This document shows, one piece after another, positions 29,174 to 38,337 of a stretch of DNA of 64,000 nucleotides. Source of the DNA: Xanthomarina sp035306605 (GTDB lineage Bacteria > Bacteroidota > Bacteroidia > Flavobacteriales > Flavobacteriaceae). Made by a program: the position numbers and the translations under genes. How positions within the stretch are numbered: the first letter of the stretch is position 1; every line of letters starts with the position of its first letter. Under the pieces are notes generated by a model. That model searched no databases. It saw only the letters and a list, made by a program, of their open reading frames with translations, and had not been told where the DNA came from. The DNA lies in assembly GCA_035306605.1 (NCBI GenBank), contig DATGNR010000033.1; one strand, 5' to 3'.

Positions 29174-30082
29174 TTAAGTCTGCGAAGATACCGACATTAA
29201 ATATTTTTTTGGGGTGGTTCCATATTTCTTTTTAAAAGCCGAAATAAAATGGCTAGAAGTACTATAACCTACTTTTAAACCCACCTCATTAACATTGTGA
29301 TTTCCAGATTCTAACAATTTTCTTGACACTTCCATTTTATAATCAAACAAGAAACTAAACACAGAATCTCCATAAATCTCTTTAAATCCTTCTTTCAATT
29401 TTTTTAAACTTAGTTGAATTTCATCTGCCAATTCTTGTAATGTAGGGGGCTCAGCCATTCTTGCTATAATAATATCTTTAGCTTTTCTAATTTTAATCAC
29501 ATTCGTTTCATCAACCAAAAATGGACATTGCTCAATATTAGCATCTTCATTCCTATTAAAATATAAACTTAATAACTCGTACGCTTTTCCTTTATAGTAT
29601 AAGCTTTTAATAGAAGCATTTAAGTTAAAATTAATAAGTTGGTTTAACACAATGGCCATAGACGGAGTAATCTTTCCATCCTTATAATATTTTTTATCCT
29701 TATTATCCTCGCTTAAAAAGGTTATATAATCGGCTTCTTGTGAAAATAAGCTGTGAAATTTCTTAATGGATATCAGCACAGAAACCAACCAAGAATTTGG
29801 CTGTGCTACTAAATGAATAGGCAGGTCGCGTTGTGGATTATATAGCAATAAGGAGTTTTCATCTTGAATATCTAAGGCATATCTTCCTTCGTTGAAAACA
29901 AACTTACTTGAACCCTTCACGCAATAGTGAAATTGAATAAAACTACTATCTATCTCACGTTCAAGACTTTCTAAAACACCGCTTTCGTTACGATAGGTTA
30001 ATACAAAGAAATCCTTTTCAATTTCTAGTTCTTCAAAAGAACCTCGAGCGATATTTTTATCATTATTAAAACTTGTACTCAT
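29174..30082 (-). CDS. AraC-family transcriptional regulator (PchR-like)
   Basis: This is a 302-residue regulator. The N-terminal half is a beta-rich sensing region (QFHYCVKGSSKFVFNEG) and the C-terminal 100 residues are the two-HTH AraC domain (PPTLQELADEIQLSLKKLKEGF; NVNEVGLKVGYSTSSHFISAFKKKYGTTPKKYL). The layout resembles the PchR type that senses siderophores in other bacteria. It lies between the two heme gene groups, and TTTAGA/TCTAAA boxes are in front of it, so a role in iron or heme control is possible but inferred. Confidence 0.85.
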   Translation of the reverse strand: MSTSFNNDKNIARGSFEELEIEKDFFVLTYRNESGVLESLEREIDSSFIQFHYCVKGSSKFVFNEGRYALDIQDENSLLLYNPQRDLPIHLVAQPNSWLVSVLISIKKFHSLFSQEADYITFLSEDNKDKKYYKDGKITPSMAIVLNQLINFNLNASIKSLYYKGKAYELLSLYFNRNEDANIEQCPFLVDETNVIKIRKAKDIIIARMAEPPTLQELADEIQLSLKKLKEGFKEIYGDSVFSFLFDYKMEVSRKLLESGNHNVNEVGLKVGYSTSSHFISAFKKKYGTTPKKYLMSVSSQT

Positions 30083-30091
30083 CTTTATTTA

Positions 30092-30123
30092 TTTAGATTG
30101 GTTCTAAACTAAATAGTCTAAAA
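30092..30123. promoter_or_regulatory. Cluster of TTTAGA/TCTAAA boxes before the AraC gene
   Basis: TTTAGA (30092-30097) and TCTAAA (30103-30108) form an inverted pair with 5 bases between, and another TCTAAA follows at 30118-30123. The arms are the same as in the putative DtxR-type operator at 11399, but the spacer is 5 rather than 4 bases. Confidence 0.35.
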
Positions 30124-30138
30124 GCATTGATACGAGTG

Positions 30139-30146
30139 CAAAAATA
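30139..30146 (-). promoter_or_regulatory. Putative -7 element of the AraC gene
   Basis: The complement reads TATTTTTG, fitting TAnnTTTG, 56 bases upstream of the ATG. The TTTAGA/TCTAAA boxes lie between it and the gene. Confidence 0.35.
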
Positions 30147-30280
30147 TGACATTTATCAGGTTTTATATAAAATTAAAGTTAAAAAACCCGTAACGACACT
30201 TAAAGTTCTTTTAGCGTTACTTTTTGTCTAAACATAGATATACATTTGTTCCGAAAATTTCCCTATCAGGTATGGAATAC

Positions 30281-31534
30281 ATGAACACATCAAAATCTAC
30301 CTATTTTTACGCCATTGGCTTAAGCTATAAAAAGGCAGACGCTGAAATTAGAGGTCATTTTAGTTTGGACGATCAAGCTAAAATTAATTTATTAAAACAA
30401 GCTAAGGAAACCGGATTAGAGAGTTTAATTGTAACATCTACTTGTAACAGAACCGAATTATACGGATTTGCAGAACATCCATATCAACTTATTAAATTAC
30501 TTTGCGAAAACACTAAAGGAACCATAGAGGAGTTTCAAGATGTAGCCTATGTATACAAGGGCAAAGAAGCTGTTTCGCATATGTTTAAAGTAGGATCAGG
30601 GTTAGATAGTCAGATTCTTGGAGACTTTGAAATTATTAGTCAACTACGTTCTAGTGCAAGAGTTTCCAAAAAAGAACAACTTTTAAATGCCTTCTTAGAG
30701 CGTTTAATAAATGCCGTAATACAAGCTAGCAAACGCATTAAAACAGAAACCAACATTTCATCTGGTGCCACCTCCGTTTCTTTTGCTTCTGTACAATACA
30801 TCATGAACCATGTAGCCGATGTAAGTCATAAAAATATTTTGCTTTTTGGTACTGGAAAAATTGGAAGAAACACCTGTGAAAATCTTGTAAAACACACAAA
30901 AAACGAGCATATAACCTTAATAAACAGAACAAAAACTAAAGCAGAAGAAGTTGCAGGCAAATTCAATGTTTTGGTTAAGGATTATGCCAATTTACAAGAA
31001 GAAATAAATCAGTCGGATGTTTTAATTGTAGCCACTGGAGCTCAAAACCCAACGGTTGACAAGCATCTTATTCAATCTAAAAAACCTTTATTAATTTTAG
31101 ATTTATCTATTCCGAAAAATGTAAATAGCAACGTAAGGGAATTGGACCACGTAACCTTGATACATTTAGATGATTTGTCTCAAATAACTGACGAAACCCT
31201 AGAAAAACGCAAGGAGCAAATTCCTTTGGCACAACAAATTATTTCGGAAGTTGAAACTGAATTTAACGGATGGTTAGAAACTAGAAAATTTGCGCCAACA
31301 ATTAAAGCATTAAAGCTAAAATTAAACGATTTCAAGATTGCTGAATTAGATACTCAACGTAAAAAACTACCTGATTTTAACGAAGAGCAAGCCGAAATAA
31401 TCAGCAACAACATCATACAGAAAATTACTAATCACTTTGCGCATCATTTAAGGGATGACGCTAGTACCATAGACGAAAACCTAGAACTTATAAAAAAGGT
31501 TTTTCAATTAGAAGCCACTACAAACCATGTCTAA
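30281..31534 (+). CDS. hemA: Glutamyl-tRNA reductase
   Basis: This enzyme of about 417 residues reduces glutamyl-tRNA to glutamate-1-semialdehyde, the first committed step of the C5 heme pathway. It shows AIGLSYKKADAEIRG at the start, the catalytic Cys in TSTCNRTELYG, LDSQILGDFEIISQLR, the NADPH-binding FGTGKIGRNTCENL and a C-terminal dimer helix. I start at 30281, where AGG lies at a good distance; an ATG at 30272 would add three residues, and a TTG at 30224 is unlikely. It overlaps hemC-D by 8 bases and leads the heme operon. Confidence 0.94.
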   Translation: MNTSKSTYFYAIGLSYKKADAEIRGHFSLDDQAKINLLKQAKETGLESLIVTSTCNRTELYGFAEHPYQLIKLLCENTKGTIEEFQDVAYVYKGKEAVSHMFKVGSGLDSQILGDFEIISQLRSSARVSKKEQLLNAFLERLINAVIQASKRIKTETNISSGATSVSFASVQYIMNHVADVSHKNILLFGTGKIGRNTCENLVKHTKNEHITLINRTKTKAEEVAGKFNVLVKDYANLQEEINQSDVLIVATGAQNPTVDKHLIQSKKPLLILDLSIPKNVNSNVRELDHVTLIHLDDLSQITDETLEKRKEQIPLAQQIISEVETEFNGWLETRKFAPTIKALKLKLNDFKIAELDTQRKKLPDFNEEQAEIISNNIIQKITNHFAHHLRDDASTIDENLELIKKVFQLEATTNHV

Positions 31535-33104
31535 AATAATTAGAATTGGAACACGCGATAGCCAGTTAGCGCTATGGCAAGCCAAAACCGTACAACAACA
31601 ATTAGAACATTTAGGTCATAAAACAGAACTCGTTCCAGTAAAATCTACTGGCGATTTAGTTTTAGATAGACCGCTATACGAATTAGGAATAACCGGTGTT
31701 TTTACTAAAACCCTAGATATAGCCATGCTAAATGGAGATATTGACATTGCGGTTCATTCTTTTAAAGATGTTCCAACTATTTTACCAATTGGTATTGTTC
31801 AAGCCGCTGTTCTTAAACGAGGAAATATTAAAGACACGTTAGTATTTAAAAATAACGAAGAGTTTTTAGCACAAAAAGACGCCATAGTAGCTACCGGAAG
31901 TTTACGCCGACGTGCCCAATGGCTCAACAGATTCCCTACTCACACGGTTGTAGGTTTAAGAGGAAATGTTCAATTAAGGCTACAAAAACTTCAGGATAAC
32001 GAAGATTGGAATGGAGCTATTTTTGCAGCAGCAGGTTTAGGCCGACTAAACATTAAACCTGAAAATATTGAAAATTTGGACTGGATGATTCCAGCTCCAG
32101 CACAAGGTGCTATTGTAATAACTGCATTAGAAGAAGATGAAGAAGTTCGAGCTATTTGTGCTGAATTAAACCACGAAGAAACCGAAATTTGCACCACTAT
32201 AGAACGTAAATTCTTAAACATACTTGAAGGAGGTTGCTCAGCACCAATTGGTGCTTTGGCCTATATTAAAGATGAAGAAGTTACCTTTAAAGGTGTTTTA
32301 TTGAGTCCGAATGGTGAGAAGAAAATTGAAGTTACTAGAACTGAAAAATTAGGCAACCACCAAAACATAGCCCAATACTGTGCAGACTACGTTATAAGTA
32401 GAGGAGGAAAAGTTATAATGAATGGTATTAAATCGGGAAATAAAAAGACTAATATCTATTCTACCAAGTCACTAACCGAAGGGCAAATGCAACTTTTAAA
32501 CACTGATATTGTAGCAACAAGTAACGATGCCATTAAAATTAGTATAAATAGAATTTCTCCGGCAGTTTTAAAAGCTCCTATGAAAAACGTGATCATCACC
32601 AGTCAAAATACTGTGGATGCTATTTTAACCAATTGCCCCAAAGAGGATTTGAAATTCGAAAATATTTATTGTGTTGGTCGTAGAACCAAACGCATGGTAG
32701 AAAAACGAATTGGAAAAGTCGTGTATTCCGAAAATTACGGAAAAGATTTAGCCGAGTATTTAGCTAAAAACTTAAAAGAAAGAGAGGTAACTTACTTCTG
32801 CAGCAATTTAAGACTAGACTATATTCCTAGTATTTTAACTAAAAACAACATCAAAATAAACGAAATAGAAGCTTATCAAACTAAATACGATTCTTTTGAA
32901 GTTGAACAAGATATTGAAGGGGTGATGTTTTATAGCCCATCAACTGTTCAAAGTTTTATGCAGAAAAACCACGCCAACGGCATTGCATTCTGTATTGGAG
33001 ATTCCACAGCTTTAGAAGCTAGCAAACATTTTAAAGATGTTCGAGTAGCAAAAATTCCAACGGTTGAAAGTGTCATTGAATTAGTAAACGAACATTACAA
33101 CTAA
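31527..33104 (+). CDS. hemC-hemD: Fused hydroxymethylbilane synthase / uroporphyrinogen-III synthase
   Basis: This 525-residue protein joins two consecutive heme enzymes. Residues 1 to about 300 are HemC: IRIGTRDSQLALWQAK, SFKDVPT, ATGSLRRRAQW and Cys237 in LEGGCSAPIGA, which carries the dipyrromethane cofactor. Residues about 305-525 read as HemD: NVIITSQNTVDAILTN, IYCVGRRTKRMVEKR, EAYQTKYDSF, VMFYSPSTVQSFM and FCIGDSTALEASKH. The fusion would pass unstable hydroxymethylbilane directly to the cyclising enzyme. It starts within hemA (8-base overlap); about 115 bases separate it from hemE. Confidence 0.93.
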   Translation: MSKIIRIGTRDSQLALWQAKTVQQQLEHLGHKTELVPVKSTGDLVLDRPLYELGITGVFTKTLDIAMLNGDIDIAVHSFKDVPTILPIGIVQAAVLKRGNIKDTLVFKNNEEFLAQKDAIVATGSLRRRAQWLNRFPTHTVVGLRGNVQLRLQKLQDNEDWNGAIFAAAGLGRLNIKPENIENLDWMIPAPAQGAIVITALEEDEEVRAICAELNHEETEICTTIERKFLNILEGGCSAPIGALAYIKDEEVTFKGVLLSPNGEKKIEVTRTEKLGNHQNIAQYCADYVISRGGKVIMNGIKSGNKKTNIYSTKSLTEGQMQLLNTDIVATSNDAIKISINRISPAVLKAPMKNVIITSQNTVDAILTNCPKEDLKFENIYCVGRRTKRMVEKRIGKVVYSENYGKDLAEYLAKNLKEREVTYFCSNLRLDYIPSILTKNNIKINEIEAYQTKYDSFEVEQDIEGVMFYSPSTVQSFMQKNHANGIAFCIGDSTALEASKHFKDVRVAKIPTVESVIELVNEHYN

Positions 33105-33219
33105 AATTTCAGCCAAGGAATAAAGCACCTTGAAAAAATAAAAAGGTCATAGCAAACACAATTGTTTTTATTGACTAAAAGAATTAAAGTACAATTAAAA
33201 AAATTCCTGAATTAAAGGG

Positions 33220-34260
33220 ATGTCAGAAAATATGAGCATAAAAAACGATTTATTTTTAAGAGCATTAAAAGGTGAAACTGTTGAACGCCCACCTGTTTGG
33301 ATGATGCGTCAAGCCGGACGATATTTACCGGAATTTATGGCAATAAAAGAAAAGTACGATTTCTTTACACGTTGTCAAAAACCTGAATTAGCCAGCGAAA
33401 TTACAGTTCAACCCATCCGTAGATACGGGATGGATGCCGCCATTTTATTTAGCGATATCCTAGTAATTCCTCAAGCTATGAATATTGAGGTTCAAATGAA
33501 ACCCAATTTTGGTCCTTATTTACCAAATCCTATTCGCACACAAAAAGATGTTGATAACGTCATAGTTCCAGATGTGAAAGTTGAATTGGATTACGTGTAC
33601 CAAGCAGTAAAAGCTACAAAAGAACTTCTTAATGACGAGGTTCCTTTAATTGGTTTTGCTGGCTCTCCATGGACTATTTTATGCTATTGCGTACAAGGTC
33701 AAGGCAGCAAGAATTTCGACAAAGCTAAAGAGTTTTGTTTTACCAACCCTGTTGCGGCACACCAATTATTACAGAAAATAACAGACACGACCATTGCTTA
33801 TTTAAAAGAAAAAGTAAAAGCTGGTGTGAATGCCGTTCAAGTTTTCGATTCTTGGGGAGGAATGCTTTCTCCTGTAGATTATCAAGAATTCTCTTGGCAA
33901 TATATTCAACAAATCATCGATGCATTAAAGGATGAAACTCCAGTAATTGCTTTTGGAAAAGGATGTTGGTTTGCACTAGACACAATGGCTAAATCGGGAG
34001 CTTCTGCTTTAGGAATAGATTGGACTTGTTCCGCTAAAAACGCACGATATTTAACTGGTGGAAACATCACATTACAAGGGAATTTCGATCCAACAAGATT
34101 ATTTTCGCCGCCAGCCGAAATCAAAAAAATGGTTCATCAAATGATTAACGAATTCGGAAAAGATAAATATATCGTGAATTTAGGACATGGAATCCTACCT
34201 AACATTCCTTTAGATAATGCCAAAGCATTTATTGATGCTGTAAAAGAATATCGCGTTTAA
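33220..34260 (+). CDS. hemE: Uroporphyrinogen decarboxylase
   Basis: This is a 346-residue enzyme that removes four carboxyl groups from uroporphyrinogen III to give coproporphyrinogen III. Signature blocks are PPVWMMRQAGRYLPE, with the two conserved Arg, FSDILVIPQAM, GFAGSPWTIL and LGHGILPNIP. An ATG at 33232 (MSIKNDLF) is an alternative start four codons in. It is 3 bases before the GNAT gene. Confidence 0.96.
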   Translation: MSENMSIKNDLFLRALKGETVERPPVWMMRQAGRYLPEFMAIKEKYDFFTRCQKPELASEITVQPIRRYGMDAAILFSDILVIPQAMNIEVQMKPNFGPYLPNPIRTQKDVDNVIVPDVKVELDYVYQAVKATKELLNDEVPLIGFAGSPWTILCYCVQGQGSKNFDKAKEFCFTNPVAAHQLLQKITDTTIAYLKEKVKAGVNAVQVFDSWGGMLSPVDYQEFSWQYIQQIIDALKDETPVIAFGKGCWFALDTMAKSGASALGIDWTCSAKNARYLTGGNITLQGNFDPTRLFSPPAEIKKMVHQMINEFGKDKYIVNLGHGILPNIPLDNAKAFIDAVKEYRV

Positions 34261-34263
34261 AAA

Positions 34264-34794
34264 ATGACTTTTTCAACAGAAACATTTACACTTGAAGCGC
34301 TTAAACCAAAAGACGCTTCAAGTTTAAGTGCATTAATGATTTCTAATGGAAGAAAGTTTCAGAAGTATTTACCCAATACTCTAGAACAAAATCTGTCTGA
34401 AAAAGATTCTAAAATCTATATATCAAAGCAAAATAAAGCTAGAAAGAATAAAACAGAATTCACTTTTGCCGTTAAGGATAAAGAAACAAAAGAGGTAGCT
34501 GGGTTAATCATTCTAAAAAACATAAATTATCAGTTAAAACAAGGGGAATTTGCGTACTGCATTGGTGCAGCGTATTCTGGCAAAGGATGGATTACTCAAA
34601 GCATTAAAGCTGCAACCAAATTTGCTCATGAAGAACTAGGATTAAAAAACTTACAAATCATTATTCATAAAACAAATACGCGTAGCATTCACGTAGCCCA
34701 ACGTTGTGGATATACTTGGACTAAAACTCTAAACCAAGAACACACTTCAGGAGAAGTAAATTTAGATATGGAGCTTTATGAATTGCATTATTAA
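34264..34794 (+). CDS. GNAT-family N-acetyltransferase (RimJ/RimL-like)
   Basis: This is a 176-residue acetyltransferase. The acetyl-CoA region is visible as FAYCIGAAYSGKGWITQSIKA and the later NTRSIHVAQRCGY. It resembles RimJ/RimL-type enzymes that modify protein N-termini or small amines; the substrate is unknown. It lies inside the heme operon, 3 bases after hemE and 50 before hemF, with no obvious heme role. Confidence 0.85.
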   Translation: MTFSTETFTLEALKPKDASSLSALMISNGRKFQKYLPNTLEQNLSEKDSKIYISKQNKARKNKTEFTFAVKDKETKEVAGLIILKNINYQLKQGEFAYCIGAAYSGKGWITQSIKAATKFAHEELGLKNLQIIIHKTNTRSIHVAQRCGYTWTKTLNQEHTSGEVNLDMELYELHY

Positions 34795-34844
34795 AAACCC
34801 TAAATGGTCGTAGAAAGCTTTATGCTCTATTTAATCATACCAAA

Positions 34845-35747
34845 ATGAAAGATAAATTTTACCAATACATACAAGACTTACAAAACAGAATTACTTCAAA
34901 ACTTGAATCTGTAGATGGCAAAGCCAAATTTCAAGAAGACCTTTGGGAACGCCCGGAAGGTGGTGGAGGAAGAACCCGTGTTATTGAAAATGGGAATGTT
35001 TTTGAAAAAGGTGGTGTTAATATTTCTGCAGTCCATGGAGAACTTCCTGAAACCATGCGCAACCATTTTGGAGTAAAAGATGCCGATTTTTTTGCCTGTG
35101 GTTTAAGCTTGGTATTACACCCTAAAAACCCAATGGTTCCTACTGTTCATGCAAATTGGCGTTATTTTGAGATGTACGATCAAAACGGAGATATTGTAGA
35201 TAGTTGGTTTGGTGGCGGACAAGATTTAACCCCTTATTATTTATTTGAAGAAGATGCCCAACATTTTCATCAAACCTGTAAAACGGCTTGCGATAAACAC
35301 CATCCTGAATTTTACCCAAATTATAAAAAACGTTGCGACGAATATTTCTATAACTCACACAGAAATGAAGGTCGCGGAGTTGGAGGTTTATTTTTCGATT
35401 ATTGCAAAGCTACAGAAGACATGTCCATGGAAAACTGGTACAATTTCGTAACAGAAGTTGGTAATAGTTTCCTTGAAGCTTATGTTCCTATTGTTGAAAA
35501 ACGCAAAGAGTTATCATATACTGACGCGCAAAGAACTTGGCAAGAAATCAGACGTGGACGTTATGTAGAATTCAATTTAGTTCATGATAAAGGAACTCTT
35601 TTCGGACTTAAAACAAACGGGAGGATTGAAAGTATTTTAATGAGTCTACCTCCACATGTACAATGGGTTTACGATCATCATCCAGTAGCTGGAAGCCCAG
35701 AGGAAAAATTAATCAATGTCTTACAAAACCCTATAGATTGGGCATAA
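34845..35747 (+). CDS. hemF: Oxygen-dependent coproporphyrinogen III oxidase
   Basis: This is a 300-residue soluble enzyme that converts coproporphyrinogen III to protoporphyrinogen IX using oxygen. It shows WERPEGGGGRTRV, FEKGGVNISAVHGE, VPTVHANWRYFE, WFGGGQDLTPYY and GRYVEFNLVHDKGT. It ends one base before the YchJ-like gene. Using HemF implies aerobic growth; no hemN is in this window. Confidence 0.96.
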   Translation: MKDKFYQYIQDLQNRITSKLESVDGKAKFQEDLWERPEGGGGRTRVIENGNVFEKGGVNISAVHGELPETMRNHFGVKDADFFACGLSLVLHPKNPMVPTVHANWRYFEMYDQNGDIVDSWFGGGQDLTPYYLFEEDAQHFHQTCKTACDKHHPEFYPNYKKRCDEYFYNSHRNEGRGVGGLFFDYCKATEDMSMENWYNFVTEVGNSFLEAYVPIVEKRKELSYTDAQRTWQEIRRGRYVEFNLVHDKGTLFGLKTNGRIESILMSLPPHVQWVYDHHPVAGSPEEKLINVLQNPIDWA

Positions 35748-35748
35748 G

Positions 35749-36141
35749 ATGAATTGTTACTGCGGAAATAATAAAACCTATAAAGCGTGTTGTGAGGTTT
35801 TTCATTTAAATAATGGAAAAACAGAAACTGCGGAACAACTTATGCGCTCTCGATATAGCGCCTTTGTTCTAGCTAATGGCGATTATTTAATGCAAACCCA
35901 TCATCGTTCTACCAGACCAAATTCAGAGAAAAAAGCTATTGAAAATTGGGCCAAATCTGTTGAGTGGATAAAACTAGAAGTATTAGAAACCACCCATGGT
36001 TTAAATAACGACAAAGATGGAACCGTAACGTTTAACGCTTATTTTTATGAAAACGGTCATGTTGATGTAATTCATGAAAAATCAACTTTTATTAAAGAAA
36101 ATGAAACATGGTATTACTTAGGTTATGCCAAAAATCAATAA
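35749..36141 (+). CDS. YchJ-like protein with N-terminal zinc motif
   Basis: This is a 130-residue protein of the YchJ/UPF0225 type. It starts with CYCGNNKTYKACCEVFH, a SEC-C-like zinc-binding motif, followed by a NTF2-like domain with AEQLMRSRYSAFVLANGDYL and HVDVIHEKSTFIKENETWYY. The function of the family is unknown. It is embedded between hemF (one base before) and hemB (3 bases after), so it is translated with heme genes. Confidence 0.85.
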   Translation: MNCYCGNNKTYKACCEVFHLNNGKTETAEQLMRSRYSAFVLANGDYLMQTHHRSTRPNSEKKAIENWAKSVEWIKLEVLETTHGLNNDKDGTVTFNAYFYENGHVDVIHEKSTFIKENETWYYLGYAKNQ

Positions 36142-36144
36142 AAT

Positions 36145-37137
36145 ATGTATCCAATAAAAAGAAATAGAAGATTAAGAACAAACGAAGCTATTAGAAGCTT
36201 GGTTCGTGAAACTATTATCTCTCCAAACGATTTTTTAGTGCCACTATTTGTAGTGGAAGGAAAAGGAGTAAAAGAAGAAATTGCTTCCATGCCTAATTAT
36301 TATCGTTATAGCCTAGACTTGCTAGAAAAAGAAGTAAAAGAGCTTTGGAAACTTGGTTTAAAATCGGTGTTACTTTTTGTAAAAGTTCCTGATAATTTAA
36401 AAGACAATGTCGGAAAAGAAGCTGTAAATCCAAAAGGTTTAATGCAACGAGCCATTAAAACGGTAAAAAACGCGTGCCCTGACATGCTGGTAATGACAGA
36501 TGTAGCCATGGACCCTTATTCTATGTACGGACATGATGGCATTATAGAAAACGGGGTGATTCTAAACGATGAGAGTGTCGATTTATTAACAGAAATGAGT
36601 TTATCCCACGCTCGTGCGGGAGCCGACTTTGTAGCTCCAAGCGATATGATGGATGGTAGGATATTAAGCATTCGTGAAGCTTTTGAAGATGAAGGTTTTT
36701 TAAACACCGGTATCATGAGCTACTCGGCTAAATACGCTTCGGCTTTTTACGGTCCTTTTCGTGATGCTCTAGACTCAGCACCTGTAGATTTAAAGGATAT
36801 TCCAAAAGACAAAAAAACCTATCAAATGGATTATGCCAATCGTTTTGAGGCACTTCGTGAAACCGAAATGGATATTGATGAAGGTGCGGATATTGTTATG
36901 ATAAAACCCGGATTATGCTACCTAGATATTGTTCGTGATATTAAAAACGAAGTAGACGTACCTGTTGCTGTGTATCAAGTTTCAGGAGAATACGCGATGC
37001 TGAAAGCAGCAGCTGAAAAAGGATGGTTAGACCATGACGCAGTTATGATGGAACAAATTACAGCCATGAAGCGTGCTGGCGCAGATATTATTGCCTCCTA
37101 CTTTGCGAAGGATGTTGTGAAATTATTAAATTCATAA
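36145..37137 (+). CDS. hemB: Delta-aminolevulinic acid dehydratase (porphobilinogen synthase)
   Basis: This is a 330-residue enzyme that joins two aminolevulinate molecules. RRLRTNEAIRSLVRET at the start, FVAPSDMMDGR, the Schiff-base Lys in YSAKYASAFYGPFRDA and a second active-site Lys in MIKPGLCYLD are the family signs. The metal-binding stretch reads VAMDPYSMYGHDG rather than the Cys-rich zinc form, suggesting a Mg-type enzyme; this is inference. It is the last gene of the heme operon and is followed by a terminator. Confidence 0.95.
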   Translation: MYPIKRNRRLRTNEAIRSLVRETIISPNDFLVPLFVVEGKGVKEEIASMPNYYRYSLDLLEKEVKELWKLGLKSVLLFVKVPDNLKDNVGKEAVNPKGLMQRAIKTVKNACPDMLVMTDVAMDPYSMYGHDGIIENGVILNDESVDLLTEMSLSHARAGADFVAPSDMMDGRILSIREAFEDEGFLNTGIMSYSAKYASAFYGPFRDALDSAPVDLKDIPKDKKTYQMDYANRFEALRETEMDIDEGADIVMIKPGLCYLDIVRDIKNEVDVPVAVYQVSGEYAMLKAAAEKGWLDHDAVMMEQITAMKRAGADIIASYFAKDVVKLLNS

Positions 37138-37162
37138 AAATTTCAAAAACCATAAGTCCAAG

Positions 37163-37198
37163 AAGACCTCATGCCTTTAAAAGCAATGAGGTCTTTTG
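37163..37198 (+). terminator. Terminator of the heme operon
   Basis: AAGACCTCAT pairs with ATGAGGTCTT, with an inner GC/GC pair, and ends in TCTTTTG. It lies 25 bases after hemB. Confidence 0.85.
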
Positions 37199-37251
37199 AT
37201 TTTATTATAAAATGGATTTTGTAAATTAGCCTGAATCAAAAAAACACATTA

Positions 37252-38337
37252 ATGACCACACTCATCCTTTGGGCAACAATTTCTATTTTCTTTTCATTTT
37301 TATGTTCCATCTTGGAAGCCGTTTTACTAAGTGTAACGCCAACATTTATTAATGTTAAAAAGCAAGAAGGCAAAGACTATGCTTTTAAATTAGAAGCACT
37401 TAAAGCTGATGTAGATGAATCACTAATAGCCATTCTTACCCTAAATACAATTGCGCATACTTTAGGTGCTATGATGGTTGGTATTGAAGCTGAAAAATTA
37501 CCATTTAAAATAGAAGTCTTCGGAATAAATACAGTTGGAGTTATTTCGGCCATCATGACTTTGCTAATATTAATCGTTTCAGAAATTATTCCAAAAACAA
37601 TTGGAGCTTCCTATTGGAAATCCTTAGTAAGTTTTACAGCAACTGTCCTTAATATTTTAATATTTCCTCTAAAATATACGGGTATTTTATGGCTTTTGCG
37701 CCTTACAACCAAGCTTATTGGCGGCAATGGACACGGCAGTGTTTTAAGTAGAGAAGATTTTCAAGCCATGACGAACATCGCAGAAGAAGAGGGTGTTTTC
37801 CAAGAATCTGAAAGTAAAGTCATTAAAAACATGCTGACCCTTAAAGAGGTTCAAGCAAAGGATGTAATGACGCCACGAACCGTAATGACCATTGAGAATG
37901 AAAACCAAAGTATTGAGAATTTTTTTAAAAACAATGCCAACATAAAATTTTCTAGAATTCCAGTTTTCACGAATAACCTGGATAATATAACCGGACTCGT
38001 TTTAAAAGACGAAGTGTTTAAGGAAATGGCCTTTGGAAATGGTGATAAATTACTGTCTGACATAAAGAGAAACATTATTATAGTTAATAGAAGTGTGCCA
38101 ATTCCTCGCTTATTTGAGCAATTAATTGAAAGCAAAAACCACATGGCTTTAGTCGTTGATGAATACGGCTCTATAAGCGGACTAGTAACCATGGAAGATC
38201 TTATTGAAACCCTATTAGGGCTAGAGATTATGGATGAAAGCGATGATGTTCCAGACTTACAACTTTTAGCTAGACGCAGCTGGGAAGCTAGAGCAAAACG
38301 ACTTGGAATAATAGACGACTTCAAACCTGAAGATTAA
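37252..38337 (+). CDS. CNNM/CorC-type membrane protein with CBS domains
   Basis: This is a 361-residue inner-membrane protein. The first 150 residues form the DUF21 (CNNM) membrane domain with three to four helices (LCSILEAVLLSVTPTF). A linker with VFQESESKVIKNMLTLKEVQAKDVMTPR leads into two CBS motifs (ISRIPVF-like and MALVVDEYGSISGLVTMEDL). Relatives export or regulate Mg or Co, and others are called hemolysin-like. There is no long C-terminal CorC_HlyC domain, only about 35 residues after the CBS pair. It overlaps ogt by one base (TAATG). Confidence 0.85.
   Translation: MTTLILWATISIFFSFLCSILEAVLLSVTPTFINVKKQEGKDYAFKLEALKADVDESLIAILTLNTIAHTLGAMMVGIEAEKLPFKIEVFGINTVGVISAIMTLLILIVSEIIPKTIGASYWKSLVSFTATVLNILIFPLKYTGILWLLRLTTKLIGGNGHGSVLSREDFQAMTNIAEEEGVFQESESKVIKNMLTLKEVQAKDVMTPRTVMTIENENQSIENFFKNNANIKFSRIPVFTNNLDNITGLVLKDEVFKEMAFGNGDKLLSDIKRNIIIVNRSVPIPRLFEQLIESKNHMALVVDEYGSISGLVTMEDLIETLLGLEIMDESDDVPDLQLLARRSWEARAKRLGIIDDFKPED

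Noticed and set aside
30190..30220. GTAACG and CGTTAC inverted pair upstream of hemA.
   Set aside because: Arms are 6 bp and 19 bases apart, so an operator is not supported.
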